In this document: positions 7,783 to 18,465 of the stretch, one piece after another
Layout: every line of letters begins with the position of its first letter
Numbering within the stretch: position 1 is the first letter of the stretch
NCBI GenBank assembly: GCA_910583545.1
Contig: CAJTXM010000013.1
Coordinates: 1 to 62,460 of the forward strand
Direction of reading: 5' to 3'
Source: an uncultured Christensenella sp.
Lineage (GTDB): Bacteria; Bacillota; Clostridia; Christensenellales; Borkfalkiaceae
Length of the DNA stretch: 62,460 nucleotides
Made by a program: the position numbers and the translations under genes
The notes under the pieces: generated by a model
What the model was told of the DNA's origin: nothing
Seen by the model: only the letters and a program-made list of their open reading frames with translations
The model's database searches: none

Positions 7783-10700
7783 TTAAAACGTAACAGTAAA
7801 ACTTAAATTTTTATTTACTTTGCTATTTGTAATTTCGCTGACGTCAGGCAATGTAAAGGTTCTTGAACTACCTGGATTGTACATAGGCCAACCGCCCCTT
7901 TTCTTTGCCCTTGCGGACTCTTCCGCGCCGTTGTTATAGCTTATAACCAACTGCGTATTATTATCAGCTAAACCGACCTGAACAGAAGTTCCTTCAAGGA
8001 CATTTATAACCTTTGTATTTTCGGATCCGTATATACTTGACTTATCGTTTACATTGTCGCCGTTGTAGTAGAAGTAATTATCACTTCCGGACGAACCTTT
8101 CAATGTATACGAAAGCTTATAATTTACCCTTGCATAAAGAACGGTTTCACTCAACGATACGCTGTTTAACTGCTTTTCGAAATCACTGTCGTTATAAGCA
8201 TACCAACCGTAGAAACTTTGTGCGTTATCCGCATTGACGTTTACGGTTACGTCTGAAAGCGAATTGCCGTTTTCATTGAAACCGTACGAACTTATTTCTC
8301 CGCGCTCCAAAGCCCAGACCGCATAATATGCCGAATAAGATATAAGCGAAGAATTTGTAATCGAAACAGTACCGCCGTCCTCGTAAGCCCAACCGATAAA
8401 TACATAGCCTTCGGCGGAAATAGTTTTGAGCGTGGATTCGCCCTCTGTTATGTCGTTTAACGTCACAGTATCTTCACTTGTATAACTTACGCCGTCATAC
8501 GTAAAATCAACAGCGCTGTGAACCGTCGTCTGCTTAATTCCGACTTTCCTGACCGTACCCGAAACGATAACGGTAGAACTGCCGTCCATATTAAACAGAT
8601 ACTTGCCGTCTTCCTGAACCTGTAACTCGGCACCTCCGACTAAAACGGAAGTAAATTCGTAACCGTCGGGAGCAACCAGCTCAACGACTGAACCGCCCAA
8701 CGCATAGGCATTACCGTTGAAATACTCAACGCTTATTCCTTTTACTTTCGAGCCGATAATACTGCCGTCGATTTCTACATAATAGTAAGGCGTTTTGTGT
8801 TCAAAACCAACAGTCACTTCATTTATTTTTCCGACTATCGAATACCCATCGTCAATAGTGATATTAAATCCGTTAATATATCCCAAAGCTTCCGTAAGTG
8901 AATTGACGTGAATTTTAGCAGAGGAAATCAGCTGTTCAACCGACTGAGATTGTCTTTTAATACCCGTGGTGAACGCGTTGAAATCCTGCGGAACACTGCC
9001 TGTATAAGCGAACGATACGAAATACCAACCTTCCGAAACCGCACTACCCTTTCCGTTTCTGCCGATGTAGCTGTCATTACCGAACAATCCCCATCCGTCG
9101 CCTGCGGCCGCGGTCATACGGTTATAGTAAACCGAAAGATTTGTAGAAGTACCGCCTGCGCTTGTCGCACACCCGTAGAATACCGTATTGTTGCCTGTGC
9201 CGTCAAAATAGATATTGTCCGCCGTGAAAGCGACGTTTCTTATGTCGTAGTTATTATAGAAAGCGCGCGAACCGATTTTTGTAATATTCGCAGGAACGAC
9301 AACGTTTTTAAGTCCCTTATTTTCAAAAGCGTTATTCTTAATTTCCGTGACTTTGACGCCGTATATTTCGTCTGTAAGGATAAGCCAGACGTCAAGCTGC
9401 GTATAATCCGCACCGTCGCTGCCTGCGGTAAGATCCGACACGGCGTAATGAGCATCATCACCTTCAACGAAACTGTATATAACGCCGTTTTCTTTTGTTA
9501 CGGTCTTGGGAACTATTCTTGCGTACAGCGCGGAAATTCTGCCGTTGTTGAGCGCAGGAGCAAGGTTTTTGAATTCTGCGTCCGTGTACCAGCCGATAAA
9601 CGCGTAATTATCTTTGCCTTCAAACGCGATATTCAGGTAAATATCCGCAAGCGAAGCGTCCTTTTCCGCACTCTGAACTTCGTTATAAAGCTCCGAGCCT
9701 GCAAAATTGACAACTACGTTGATATCGGTGGCGGTATTCACCTCTTCGTGCTCGGTGATAGTGACTTCTACGAAATAGCTCTTGCCGTTGGTTTTGACGG
9801 GAGATGTTGCATTTACCTCGTAAATATCTTTTCCGAGCTGTGCCTTTATGCTTTCTGCAATAGCGTTTGCAAGATTGCCTGCTTCGGCATAGTTAGTGAA
9901 GTAAATTCCGTTATAGATAATAGCGCTTAAATCGACGTTTTCGGGAAGGACAGAGAGATTTCCGTCCAAACCGTAGACTGCCGTTTCAAACCGAGCGTAC
10001 GCCCAGCCCGACGACTGCGTTTCCATAGTATAAGTCGTTTTGCCGAAAGTGGACGATTTGAAATAAATTCTGTTCCAGGCTCCGTCTATTACGTTATTCG
10101 CAGTGGAAACGTGCGTATAAGGGTTGTTCTGCGTGCCGTTGTAATACACCGTAAAGTCGGTATTCACGTTGTTTGAAACGTTTGTATAACAGCCGTAGAA
10201 CACGGAAGTTTTTCCGTTTGCGTCCGCTCTTCCGCCGAAGAATACTTTATCGGCGAGGAAAGCGACCTGTCTTAATCCCTTATTGTCGAGGAAGGCTTTG
10301 TCGTAAACGGCGACGACCGTTTCGGGAACGAGGACGTTGACAAGCGAATGTGCCGTGTCGTCGTTCTTGTTCGCAAACGCGCTCTGGGCGATATAGTAAA
10401 CTTTATAGCCGTTTATCTCGCTTGCGATTTCAAGCCATTCGGTCTGATTATTGTAATACTTTTCTATATTCCTGTTGACGCCGCTGACGAAGTAACCGCC
10501 GTTGCCCTTATCGAGTTTGGAATCAAACGAGTAATTTACGCCGTTTTCCGCTTCGTAAAGCGTCTTTATATACCAGCCGTAAACGTGGATTACGTTATTT
10601 ACTGCGTCCGCTTTGACTACCTTTTCAACCTTTGTTTTAAAGGTTTCTTCCTTGTACCAGCCGAGGAAAGACATATCGTTTAACGGATAGTCGGCAAGGT

Positions 10701-13700
10701 CGTCGCCTGCGCCGAGCGCCGCCGAAACGGGCGACATTCCCTCCACGCCGACGAAGTGGAACACGACTTCGTAAGCGGTTTCTTCCGACTTGTAGAGGCT
10801 TACGCGGAGTTTGCCGTCCACCTCTTCGAACACTATCTCGTTATCTCTAATATATATGGTATTCCCGAAAGGCGTACCATCTTTATCGACGTAAATGAGC
10901 TTTTTGGTGTTGTCGGGTTTGTCTGCGAATTCGGGGAAGTCGCTTATAAGATGAACCGTCGAGCCGTAAAGCACCTCTACCGTTCTCTCGGGCACGGAAG
11001 CGTCCAGGGAGGGATATACGTCGATATAAATCGTTTCAAGAATATCGGAAGTTTCGTAAGTGCCGTCTTCGGTATTGAAACAGCCGAAAATCTTGTTGAC
11101 GTGAGGCGTCGTGTTGCCTGCGTTGAAATCCTGATCGGGATCGAAAGGTTTTAACGTAATCGCGTGCGCGAAATAGTTGCGTACTGCCACCGTACCGAGT
11201 TTTGCCGAGCTGTCCCCTTCGACGTACTTGTAATAAGCGGTGCCTGCGTTGAATTCGGTTGCGAGAACGTAATTCTCGCCGTCCTTAACGTAGTAAGTGT
11301 TGTTTACTCTTTCAAAGTAAGCGGCGCCGTCTATATACTCCAGCGCAGGAACTATCATAGCCTGATCAACGTCGTAAACGTAGTAGTCTGCAAAATTCTC
11401 TGCGGTAACGGTATCTTTCGTTTCTGTGAAATCGCCGAACAGAGATTCGTAGCTGTCAACTGCAACCTGCTGAGGAACAAGCACTTTACCGCCGTAAACT
11501 TCCCTTACTCCTTCAAGATAGGTCGAGAAGTCGATATTGAAGCTTACCATTGTGCCCATTGCGCCGTAGGCCTTAAAGCCCGTTATTCCGCCGTCTGGCG
11601 TTCTTATAAGCAATGCGCAAAGCGCCGTAAGCGTTCCGCCCGTCAAATCCTTCGCGTTTATGTCAAGCGCATAATAATCGCTTTTATCGGAGAGAGCGAA
11701 TTTATCTATCGCAACCGAAGCTCCGCCGTTGTATTCGGAAAGGACGTTTCCGTCGGCTTTTACCGTCAGACCCGAAAGAATCTTTTTGAGGTCGAACGAG
11801 CCCTCTGCGGTAATCTGTTGAAGCTGTTCGTAAAGCTCGTAAGTTTCAGGCTTTGTAAGTCCGCTTGACAAATCGACTTTGAGCTGATCGCACAAAATTC
11901 CCCAGACGGTGCTGTTAGTACCCAAAAGCCAGCGTGCAGGCGAGTTATTTTTGTCTAACAGATTGTCTAAAAGATAGTTGAGAGTGCAGATTTTGTATAT
12001 CTCGGAATTCGTTCCGATATCCCTGCCCAAAACTATATAGCCCTTGGAATAGGTTATGCTGATATCCCTGTTCTCGGTTATAACGAAAGTTGCATAAGTG
12101 CATTTCTGCATCGAAGCCGCGAGCGTAAGATAGAAATCGCCGTTCTCGTCAAGCCCCACGCTTATTGTGGCGTTCTTAAATTCAAGCGTTATATTGATAC
12201 TGCCGAGCAAAGGTATATCCGATACGCTTACGGGAACGGTTATCGAACCCGTGAAAGTGTACAGATCGTAAACGTGCTTATTGTCATCCGTAAGAGTTTT
12301 TACAAAATCGGCAATGAGCGTAGACGTGAAGCCGATATCCATATATTCGTCGTAGACGAGTACGTTGGACTGTCTTTCGCAGGGAGCACCGTTGAGTTTG
12401 AACCATTCCGGACTGTTTTCGAGTGCGACGGACATTTCAAGCGTCTTGGTTTCAGCATTTACGGCAACGTCTGCCGTGCCTATCTTAACGCCGAACAGCG
12501 CCTCGGAAAGAGCGTCGATATTTATCTTCGCCGTGCCTTCCTGCTTGTTGAATATGAACGATTTTTCGATGTCGAGCGAAAGAATCGCATCTAAAAGCTT
12601 TGTAAGCAAGTCGGGGGCGGGTTCGCCGTCGTCCGCAGTCTGCATAGCGAACGCGTTAAGATTTTCTTTATCCTCTTCGCTTAAAGATGCGCCCTTGCCC
12701 ATAAACTTGTTTATCGTGTCGACAAGATCGCTCTCGCATATAAGGCGTACGATTTCTTCCGCCGCGGGATAGATATTGTGAACATCGGTTCTGAACGCCA
12801 TATTGTACAGTTTGGTGGAACCGATTTCCGTAAGTTTAACGTACAGCGTCTGACCCTTGTATGCAACGGAAACACTGACCTTGGTTCCGCTTATATCGAG
12901 CTGAAGATCCGCATATAAGAGCTTGGTTTTCCTGTCGAGCGCAACTATGCCCTCGTCGTAATAGAGAGTTGCGTTTACCGAAACGCCTTCGAGCGCGGAA
13001 ATACCGCTGTTTGCACCGATAATGCTAAGCTCTGCCGAATAAGCGCTGTCACCGATAAAGTCTTTGAAAGAAAGTCCGTTTTCGATATAGTCGAAAATAC
13101 CGTTTATTATAATTTCCACGAAATCGCAGAGGTCGTAATATGTATATTTTCCGTCGGGATTTTCCGCGGTTTTTTCGTTTGCAAGGTCGGCGCTGATTTC
13201 TGATAAGGTACTGCCGTTGCCCGCTTCCGCCGAGCCCGTGAGAATGACCGATTTGATTTCCGCTCTGAACGAAAGATATCCGCTATCGCACAGCGTGAGG
13301 GTAAATTTGTCGGAATATTTTATCAATATCTTATCGACGTCGCCGTCCGCAAGTTCTACCGTGAAGTCACCGATAAAGCCTATAATGGCGTTGAGCGCTT
13401 TGACTACGTTTTTATTTTTGAGAAGTTCTTCTATCGTGTAACCGCCGACGCTCAGCGCGTAACCGCTTGCGCTGTCGGGGGGAACCGTATTTTCAGTGTT
13501 ACCGTCCGTTTTGAACGCATTGACAAGCGCCTTGAACGAGTCGACGAGGTTAGCCGTGTCTTTTACGAAAATTCTGACTGCGGAGCCGTTTATCGAAAGC
13601 ACTGCTACGGGGCTTTGCGAAGTTTTGTCCATATTCGTCTTATCGAATACGAAGTTAAGCGCGAAGTTTTCCGCGCCGTCGACCGAAACGTCGAGAGCAA

Positions 13701-16700
13701 GCGCGACTTTGACAGTATTGTCCTTCCAGATAACTTCCCCGTGTCCGCCTATTACCGCAGTACTTCCGCCGTCCGTCAAATCTGCATTTACGGTGAATGC
13801 GACGTCCTTGGACTCTGCAATCGCTTTGCCCTCTTCTATCATACCGCTTACGATATTCAGAAGCTTTACAACGTCGAGATAGTCCGCGGAGGAAACTTCG
13901 GGCATAACGTAACCGTTGTTGCCCTTGACGCTCGCGCTTACGCCTAATTTTTCAAGTCCGCCCGAAAGCGTTCCGTTGACGTTATAGACGAGTTTCAGTT
14001 CGCCGAAAGAAATACCCGCAAGCGAAATATCAAACGCGCTTAAAATTTCGTCGACGTTCAAAGTGACTTTGAGTTCGGTCCGGGTTGCGTTGATTACTTT
14101 TGCGAAGTCGAGGTTCAGTACAATACCGACCACCTTGGAGATAATATCTGCCGAAGCCGCCTGAGCCTCGGCGTCACCGCCGTTTGAGGTCTTGAACTGA
14201 GAAATTATCCTGCCGACCGCGTCGACGACTTCGTCAACGTTTCCGTAAACTTTTGCCGCAAAGGGCGTGCCGTTGACTTCGGTAAGTTCGATATAGACCT
14301 CGCCCATTCCTCCGACAGCCGTGTCGATATTGTAACGTGCGGTAAGGCTGAGCGATACGCCGTGATACTCGACCTTTAAAGGAACGCAGACTGCGATAGT
14401 TTTAAAGCCGTTTTTCGCCTGAACGAAAGCCGAAGCGTCCAGAGTAAGACCCGTAAGGTCGATTTTGTCAGTGAGCTGTGTACCCGTAAGGTGCAAGCCG
14501 ACTTCGTAAGTTTCGCTGTTTAAAAGATTTAAAATACTCTCCGCATATACGCCGATATCTATATAGCCGTCGGGGTTCACCGCCGTCACGATATCGTCCG
14601 AGCCTTCCACTCTCATCTGAAGCCCGAGTTTGTCAAGCGAGCCCGAAAGCGTTCCCGTTGCAGTCTCAAATTCGAGATCGAGTCTGCCGAGGCTGATTCC
14701 GCCGAGCGAAATTCCGAGCTTGGAAAGGACGTAATCGACGTCGAGTCTGACGGTAAGTTTTTCGTTGGTAGCGTTTACTATTTCTTTGTAATCGAGAGAT
14801 ACGAGAAGGGAAATGACGTTTGAAATAACGTCGCCCTGCTCCGCGTCGGGAGCGGTATCTTCGTTCTGAGTTGCGGTGAATTTTGCAATGAGCGCGCTTA
14901 CCGTGTCTGCAACCTGCCTGATATCGCAGTAAACTTTTGCGTCGAGCGCCTGAACCGAAGAAGGCGCAGCAAATTCGGTCAGGTGAAGATATACTTTTCC
15001 GTAAGTTCCGCTTGCCGTATCTACGGTGTAGAATATGCCGAGCGACAGCGAATAGCCGTCGTAGCTGACGTGAGCCGGAAGCTCTACCGTAACCGTACCG
15101 CCGTTCACGGAAGCCTTTGCTTCGGCGTCGACGGACAATTTTCTTAAATCGACAAGCCCTGCAATTACCGCTTCGCTTTCGATTTTACTTCCGTCGAGGT
15201 CGACTTTGACGACGTATGAATTTCTGTTTAAGAGCGTTTCTATACTGTGAAGATAAATATTGAGATCAACGAAGCCCTCGCCGTCGGTGATGACGACTTC
15301 GTTATCCGAACCCGAAAGATTGAGAGAGAGTCCGAGCTTTTCCAAAGTACCCGAAAGCTGTCCCGAAGCAGTGACGTATTCGAGATGAAGATTACCGAAA
15401 CTTATTCCGCCGAGCGATATTTCAAGGCCGGAAAGAATTTCGTCGACGTTGAGATTTACTTCGAGCTTTTCGTTTGTCGCGTGTATGATTTCGTTATAGT
15501 CGAGCTTTAAAAGCGTTTCTATAACTTTTGAAATCAAATCCGTTTCTGCATAAACCGCAACAGTATCTGCGCCTGCGGGCTTGAATTTTGAAATTATCCT
15601 GTTCACGGTTTCGTAAGCGTCGTTGATATCGCAGAAAACCTTTGCGCCGAGAATTATTTCCCTGCTCTCCGTCTCGCCCGTTTTAACGGTCATTTTTTCG
15701 ATATCGAGATAGATATCGCCGTAGTCTCCGCCCGAAAGCGCAACCGTATAGTACGCCGTGAGCGAAACCGTATATCCGTTGTAGCCGACGGAAACGGGAA
15801 GGGCAACCGAGACCCTGCCGTCCTTTATCGCTACTTTTGCAGTGCCGTCGACGGTAAGAGACGTGAGATCTATACTTTCGCTTATCTTCGTGCCGTTGAG
15901 TTTTACGTTGAGTTCGTAGGAATTACAGCTGAGGAGCGCGGCAACGCCGTCGATGTACGCCTTTGCGTCGACATAGCCGGACTTATCGAGAACGAATCCT
16001 TCGGAGGAGCCCGTCACGTCTATGCTTACGCCGAGCGACGAAACGTATCCGTGAATTTTGGGGTTTTCCCTGTCTATCGCAACGGAAAGTTTTCCGAAAC
16101 CGATTCCGAGAGAGACGTCAAGCCCTTTAAGAAGTTCGTCAACGTCGACTTCGAGGCTCAATTCCTGCGAATTGCCGTTGAGCGAGCCTATGATTTTGCC
16201 GAAGTTGAGATTTAAAACTTTGTTTATAATCTGCGCAAGAGAATCCGCAGTCTCCTCGGACGCGGTATCCGCACCGCCTCCGTTTCCTTTGAAGAGCGCG
16301 ATTATGTTCTTGACGGATTCGGCGGTATCTTTGATATTGCAGTAGATTCTTGCGTTTACCGCTTTGCCGTTTATTTCGCTGACGTGAAGATATACGTTGC
16401 CGTAATCTCCGCTGTTCATATCTATTTCGTATCCCGCGCCGAGCTTTAAGGAAATACCTTTATAGTCCGCGGAAACGTCCAATTTCGCCGTAATCTCGCT
16501 TCCCAGGCTGAGATAAGCCGAAGCGTTTAAATTAAGCCCCGAAATGAGCTTATCTTCCAGACACAGGTCGACTTTGACCGTCTTACTTTCGAGAATAGAG
16601 AAAACGCTGTTTATGTAATCGGCGAGGTCTGCCGGCGCTTCGGCAGGGTCGTGCGAAATCTTTACGCCGTTGTCGGGAACGACTTCCGCCGATATATCGA

Positions 16701-18291
16701 TGGTTGTGCCGTTGTATTTGACGTAATTCAGATCAATCGATTTGACTGAAAAAGCTTTTCCGCCGTCTTCGTCGACAGTCTTGTCGAAGCCGAGCGCAAC
16801 ATCTACACCTATGCCGAGCCCCAAAAGATTGTCGCTTTTAAGGGAAATGACGGCTTCGGCGTCTGTTTCTTCAAGCTTCAAATCGTTTAAAAGCGCTTCG
16901 ATATCCGGACCGCCCGACTGACCTTCGTCGGCAAGAGCGGACGATGCAGACGTTTTTGTGCCGTTTTTCAGTCCGTTTATCCATTCGGTTATTCTGCTTA
17001 CAGACTGCGAAACGGAATCTATATCCGCAGTGAGAGCAAAGCTGTTGCTGTAATAGACGTTTATCTTACCGTTTTTGAACTCCGCGTAGAGATCCTGTTT
17101 TCCGCTTCCTCTCTTTTCGAGAACGAAACGGGCGTCGAGCGTATTCAGAACGTCGTCCATATCGGAAACCGAGGCAAAGACTTTACCGTCGTAGTCGGTT
17201 TCTCCGATTCTTAAAGCGAGCGCGAACTGCTGACCGCTTCCGTCGGGTGAAAGAACTTTCGAAAAGCCTCCGCCCAGAACTTCGAGAACGGTCGTAGGAG
17301 CATCGGGATGCTCATCTTCGGGGCTGCTTCCTACATAGTTTTTAAAGAAATCGTTATAGTAAGCAAAGTGCTTTTCGTCGAAGCCCTCTGCGGTATAGTC
17401 GAAGTACGTAGTAGTTTTCGAGTCGCTTGCCATATCCATTCCGCCGAGAGCACGGGGGCTTATCGTGGCCCTCTCCTCACAGTAGGTCTGAATAAGGCGG
17501 TAATCTTTATCGAAAGTAAAAGTTATTTCTACTCTTTTGAACTGGGGGAACTTTTTCAGTCCGCCGTTAGTCTTCATTTTGTACTGATACCAGACGCCGC
17601 AGTTTTCGTTCAGATAGAATTTCTGCGAATAGGTACCGTCGCCGTTGTCTACTGCTCCGTCCGCACTGATAAACGTCTCTTCGCTTATAACGTACACGGA
17701 AATTTCTTTCGGAAATTCGCCGTAAGTTTTTTTGTAACCGTTTTTGTCGTAAACCGAGGGTCTGTTCTTTGACCATTCCACGTCGGTGGGTTCGGAATTT
17801 TTGCCGGGTTTGTTGCCTCCGCGGACGTGCGCTTCGTTACCGCCGATATAACAGCTCTGGGTTGAACTTTTAATTAGTGCGGAATACGAAAGATCGGATG
17901 CAACCATTACGTCGAAATCTTCTCCGCTCGCCTCTGCCGTTTTGAAATCTTTCCAGGTTCGGGTTATCTGCTCGTAGCCCGTAGACTTCGTGGAATTGTG
18001 AGCGTACGAATGATAGAGAGGCTGACTGTCCAGAACGTAAGCCATATATCCGATATTGTCGAGAGGCGACGACGACATAGGATCCGCGCCCTCGGCAGGA
18101 AGTCTTTTTCTCACAGTCGTTGCGTCCTCGCCGAGAACGACGGGACCGTTATGCTTTAACGAGGATATGCCGAGAAGCATACCGAACGCCATTATAAAAG
18201 ATAAAAGTAACACCGAAATTATCATTACGGCAATTCTGCCGCCTGAAACTCTCTGTTGTTTTGAAGCTGATTTACTCATAAATTTATCCAT
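7783..18291 (-). CDS. Giant membrane-anchored repeat protein (3502 residues)
   Basis: Not recognised as a whole. A short basic N-terminus is followed by one transmembrane helix (about residues 20-43); the rest is probably extracellular. At about 685, 925, 1157 and 1387 four tandem units of roughly 235 residues begin, each with a core like VDEILSGLEISLGGISFGNL and a preceding LNLDF..II.AT. Later come InlB/Listeria-Bacteroides type repeats near 2517, 2884 and 3284 (ending FLGWY or FIGWY) and two BspA-like leucine-rich segments near 2650 and 3000 (NKGLRQVAFLADKVFF; NNYDIRNVAFTADNIYF). There is no LPXTG motif; the protein ends NLSFTVTF, so the N-terminal helix is the likely anchor. No Shine-Dalgarno is seen. 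An adhesion or host-interaction role is inference. Confidence 0.8.
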   Translation of the reverse strand: MDKFMSKSASKQQRVSGGRIAVMIISVLLLSFIMAFGMLLGISSLKHNGPVVLGEDATTVRKRLPAEGADPMSSSPLDNIGYMAYVLDSQPLYHSYAHNSTKSTGYEQITRTWKDFKTAEASGEDFDVMVASDLSYSALIKSSTQSCYIGGNEAHVRGGNKPGKNSEPTDVEWSKNRPSVYDKNGYKKTYGEFPKEISVYVISEETFISADGAVDNGDGTYSQKFYLNENCGVWYQYKMKTNGGLKKFPQFKRVEITFTFDKDYRLIQTYCEERATISPRALGGMDMASDSKTTTYFDYTAEGFDEKHFAYYNDFFKNYVGSSPEDEHPDAPTTVLEVLGGGFSKVLSPDGSGQQFALALRIGETDYDGKVFASVSDMDDVLNTLDARFVLEKRGSGKQDLYAEFKNGKINVYYSNSFALTADIDSVSQSVSRITEWINGLKNGTKTSASSALADEGQSGGPDIEALLNDLKLEETDAEAVISLKSDNLLGLGIGVDVALGFDKTVDEDGGKAFSVKSIDLNYVKYNGTTIDISAEVVPDNGVKISHDPAEAPADLADYINSVFSILESKTVKVDLCLEDKLISGLNLNASAYLSLGSEITAKLDVSADYKGISLKLGAGYEIDMNSGDYGNVYLHVSEINGKAVNARIYCNIKDTAESVKNIIALFKGNGGGADTASEETADSLAQIINKVLNLNFGKIIGSLNGNSQELSLEVDVDELLKGLDVSLGIGFGKLSVAIDRENPKIHGYVSSLGVSIDVTGSSEGFVLDKSGYVDAKAYIDGVAALLSCNSYELNVKLNGTKISESIDLTSLTVDGTAKVAIKDGRVSVALPVSVGYNGYTVSLTAYYTVALSGGDYGDIYLDIEKMTVKTGETESREIILGAKVFCDINDAYETVNRIISKFKPAGADTVAVYAETDLISKVIETLLKLDYNEIIHATNEKLEVNLNVDEILSGLEISLGGISFGNLHLEYVTASGQLSGTLEKLGLSLNLSGSDNEVVITDGEGFVDLNIYLHSIETLLNRNSYVVKVDLDGSKIESEAVIAGLVDLRKLSVDAEAKASVNGGTVTVELPAHVSYDGYSLSLGIFYTVDTASGTYGKVYLHLTEFAAPSSVQALDAKVYCDIRQVADTVSALIAKFTATQNEDTAPDAEQGDVISNVISLLVSLDYKEIVNATNEKLTVRLDVDYVLSKLGISLGGISLGRLDLEFETATGTLSGSLDKLGLQMRVEGSDDIVTAVNPDGYIDIGVYAESILNLLNSETYEVGLHLTGTQLTDKIDLTGLTLDASAFVQAKNGFKTIAVCVPLKVEYHGVSLSLTARYNIDTAVGGMGEVYIELTEVNGTPFAAKVYGNVDEVVDAVGRIISQFKTSNGGDAEAQAASADIISKVVGIVLNLDFAKVINATRTELKVTLNVDEILSAFDISLAGISFGELKLVYNVNGTLSGGLEKLGVSASVKGNNGYVMPEVSSADYLDVVKLLNIVSGMIEEGKAIAESKDVAFTVNADLTDGGSTAVIGGHGEVIWKDNTVKVALALDVSVDGAENFALNFVFDKTNMDKTSQSPVAVLSINGSAVRIFVKDTANLVDSFKALVNAFKTDGNTENTVPPDSASGYALSVGGYTIEELLKNKNVVKALNAIIGFIGDFTVELADGDVDKILIKYSDKFTLTLCDSGYLSFRAEIKSVILTGSAEAGNGSTLSEISADLANEKTAENPDGKYTYYDLCDFVEIIINGIFDYIENGLSFKDFIGDSAYSAELSIIGANSGISALEGVSVNATLYYDEGIVALDRKTKLLYADLQLDISGTKVSVSVAYKGQTLYVKLTEIGSTKLYNMAFRTDVHNIYPAAEEIVRLICESDLVDTINKFMGKGASLSEEDKENLNAFAMQTADDGEPAPDLLTKLLDAILSLDIEKSFIFNKQEGTAKINIDALSEALFGVKIGTADVAVNAETKTLEMSVALENSPEWFKLNGAPCERQSNVLVYDEYMDIGFTSTLIADFVKTLTDDNKHVYDLYTFTGSITVPVSVSDIPLLGSINITLEFKNATISVGLDENGDFYLTLAASMQKCTYATFVITENRDISITYSKGYIVLGRDIGTNSEIYKICTLNYLLDNLLDKNNSPARWLLGTNSTVWGILCDQLKVDLSSGLTKPETYELYEQLQQITAEGSFDLKKILSGLTVKADGNVLSEYNGGASVAIDKFALSDKSDYYALDINAKDLTGGTLTALCALLIRTPDGGITGFKAYGAMGTMVSFNIDFSTYLEGVREVYGGKVLVPQQVAVDSYESLFGDFTETKDTVTAENFADYYVYDVDQAMIVPALEYIDGAAYFERVNNTYYVKDGENYVLATEFNAGTAYYKYVEGDSSAKLGTVAVRNYFAHAITLKPFDPDQDFNAGNTTPHVNKIFGCFNTEDGTYETSDILETIYIDVYPSLDASVPERTVEVLYGSTVHLISDFPEFADKPDNTKKLIYVDKDGTPFGNTIYIRDNEIVFEEVDGKLRVSLYKSEETAYEVVFHFVGVEGMSPVSAALGAGDDLADYPLNDMSFLGWYKEETFKTKVEKVVKADAVNNVIHVYGWYIKTLYEAENGVNYSFDSKLDKGNGGYFVSGVNRNIEKYYNNQTEWLEIASEINGYKVYYIAQSAFANKNDDTAHSLVNVLVPETVVAVYDKAFLDNKGLRQVAFLADKVFFGGRADANGKTSVFYGCYTNVSNNVNTDFTVYYNGTQNNPYTHVSTANNVIDGAWNRIYFKSSTFGKTTYTMETQSSGWAYARFETAVYGLDGNLSVLPENVDLSAIIYNGIYFTNYAEAGNLANAIAESIKAQLGKDIYEVNATSPVKTNGKSYFVEVTITEHEEVNTATDINVVVNFAGSELYNEVQSAEKDASLADIYLNIAFEGKDNYAFIGWYTDAEFKNLAPALNNGRISALYARIVPKTVTKENGVIYSFVEGDDAHYAVSDLTAGSDGADYTQLDVWLILTDEIYGVKVTEIKNNAFENKGLKNVVVPANITKIGSRAFYNNYDIRNVAFTADNIYFDGTGNNTVFYGCATSAGGTSTNLSVYYNRMTAAAGDGWGLFGNDSYIGRNGKGSAVSEGWYFVSFAYTGSVPQDFNAFTTGIKRQSQSVEQLISSAKIHVNSLTEALGYINGFNITIDDGYSIVGKINEVTVGFEHKTPYYYVEIDGSIIGSKVKGISVEYFNGNAYALGGSVVELVAPDGYEFTSVLVGGAELQVQEDGKYLFNMDGSSTVIVSGTVRKVGIKQTTVHSAVDFTYDGVSYTSEDTVTLNDITEGESTLKTISAEGYVFIGWAYEDGGTVSITNSSLISYSAYYAVWALERGEISSYGFNENGNSLSDVTVNVNADNAQSFYGWYAYNDSDFEKQLNSVSLSETVLYARVNYKLSYTLKGSSGSDNYFYYNGDNVNDKSSIYGSENTKVINVLEGTSVQVGLADNNTQLVISYNNGAEESARAKKRGGWPMYNPGSSRTFTLPDVSEITNSKVNKNLSFTVTF

Positions 18292-18311
18292 TTTAAATTA
18301 ATTACTCTACA

Positions 18312-18341
18312 AGTATATATTAAACATATTCCGCTTGTCAA
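18312..18341 (-). promoter_or_regulatory. Promoter of the giant gene
   Basis: TTGACA (18336-18341) and TATACT (18312-18317) on the minus strand are 18 bases apart. The expected start point leaves a leader of only about 14 bases with no ribosome-binding motif before the ATG. Confidence 0.6.
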
Positions 18342-18355
18342 ACGAATTTAACAAT

Positions 18356-18377
18356 TTGTAATAAAAAAATATTACAA
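18356..18377. promoter_or_regulatory. Inverted repeat between divergent giant and minD-like genes
   Basis: TTGTAATA (18356-18363) and TATTACAA (18370-18377) are perfect complements with a 6-base A-rich gap. It lies just upstream of the giant gene's -35 and could be an operator. No regulator can be named. Confidence 0.4.
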
Positions 18378-18439
18378 GTTTAAAAGAAATTAATACAAAA
18401 TTCCGTAAAATCATACAAATACTTACCTTTACCCTATAT

Positions 18440-18445
18440 TATAAT
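18440..18445 (+). promoter_or_regulatory. -10 box of the minD-like gene
   Basis: A perfect TATAAT is followed by an AAAGGAG ribosome site eight bases before the ATG at 18466. The -35 is weak (no good match at 17 bases). Confidence 0.5.
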
Positions 18446-18465
18446 CATAAAAAAGGAGTGAAAAT

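Noticed and set aside
7783..7850. Sortase-type LPXTG anchor at the end of the giant protein
   Set aside because: The last residues are NLSFTVTF with no LPXTG, hydrophobic helix or basic tail.
13000..17000. Repetitive DNA inside the giant gene as a CRISPR or tandem DNA repeat
   Set aside because: The periodicity of about 700 bases is at protein level with diverged DNA, and the spacing is too long for CRISPR.
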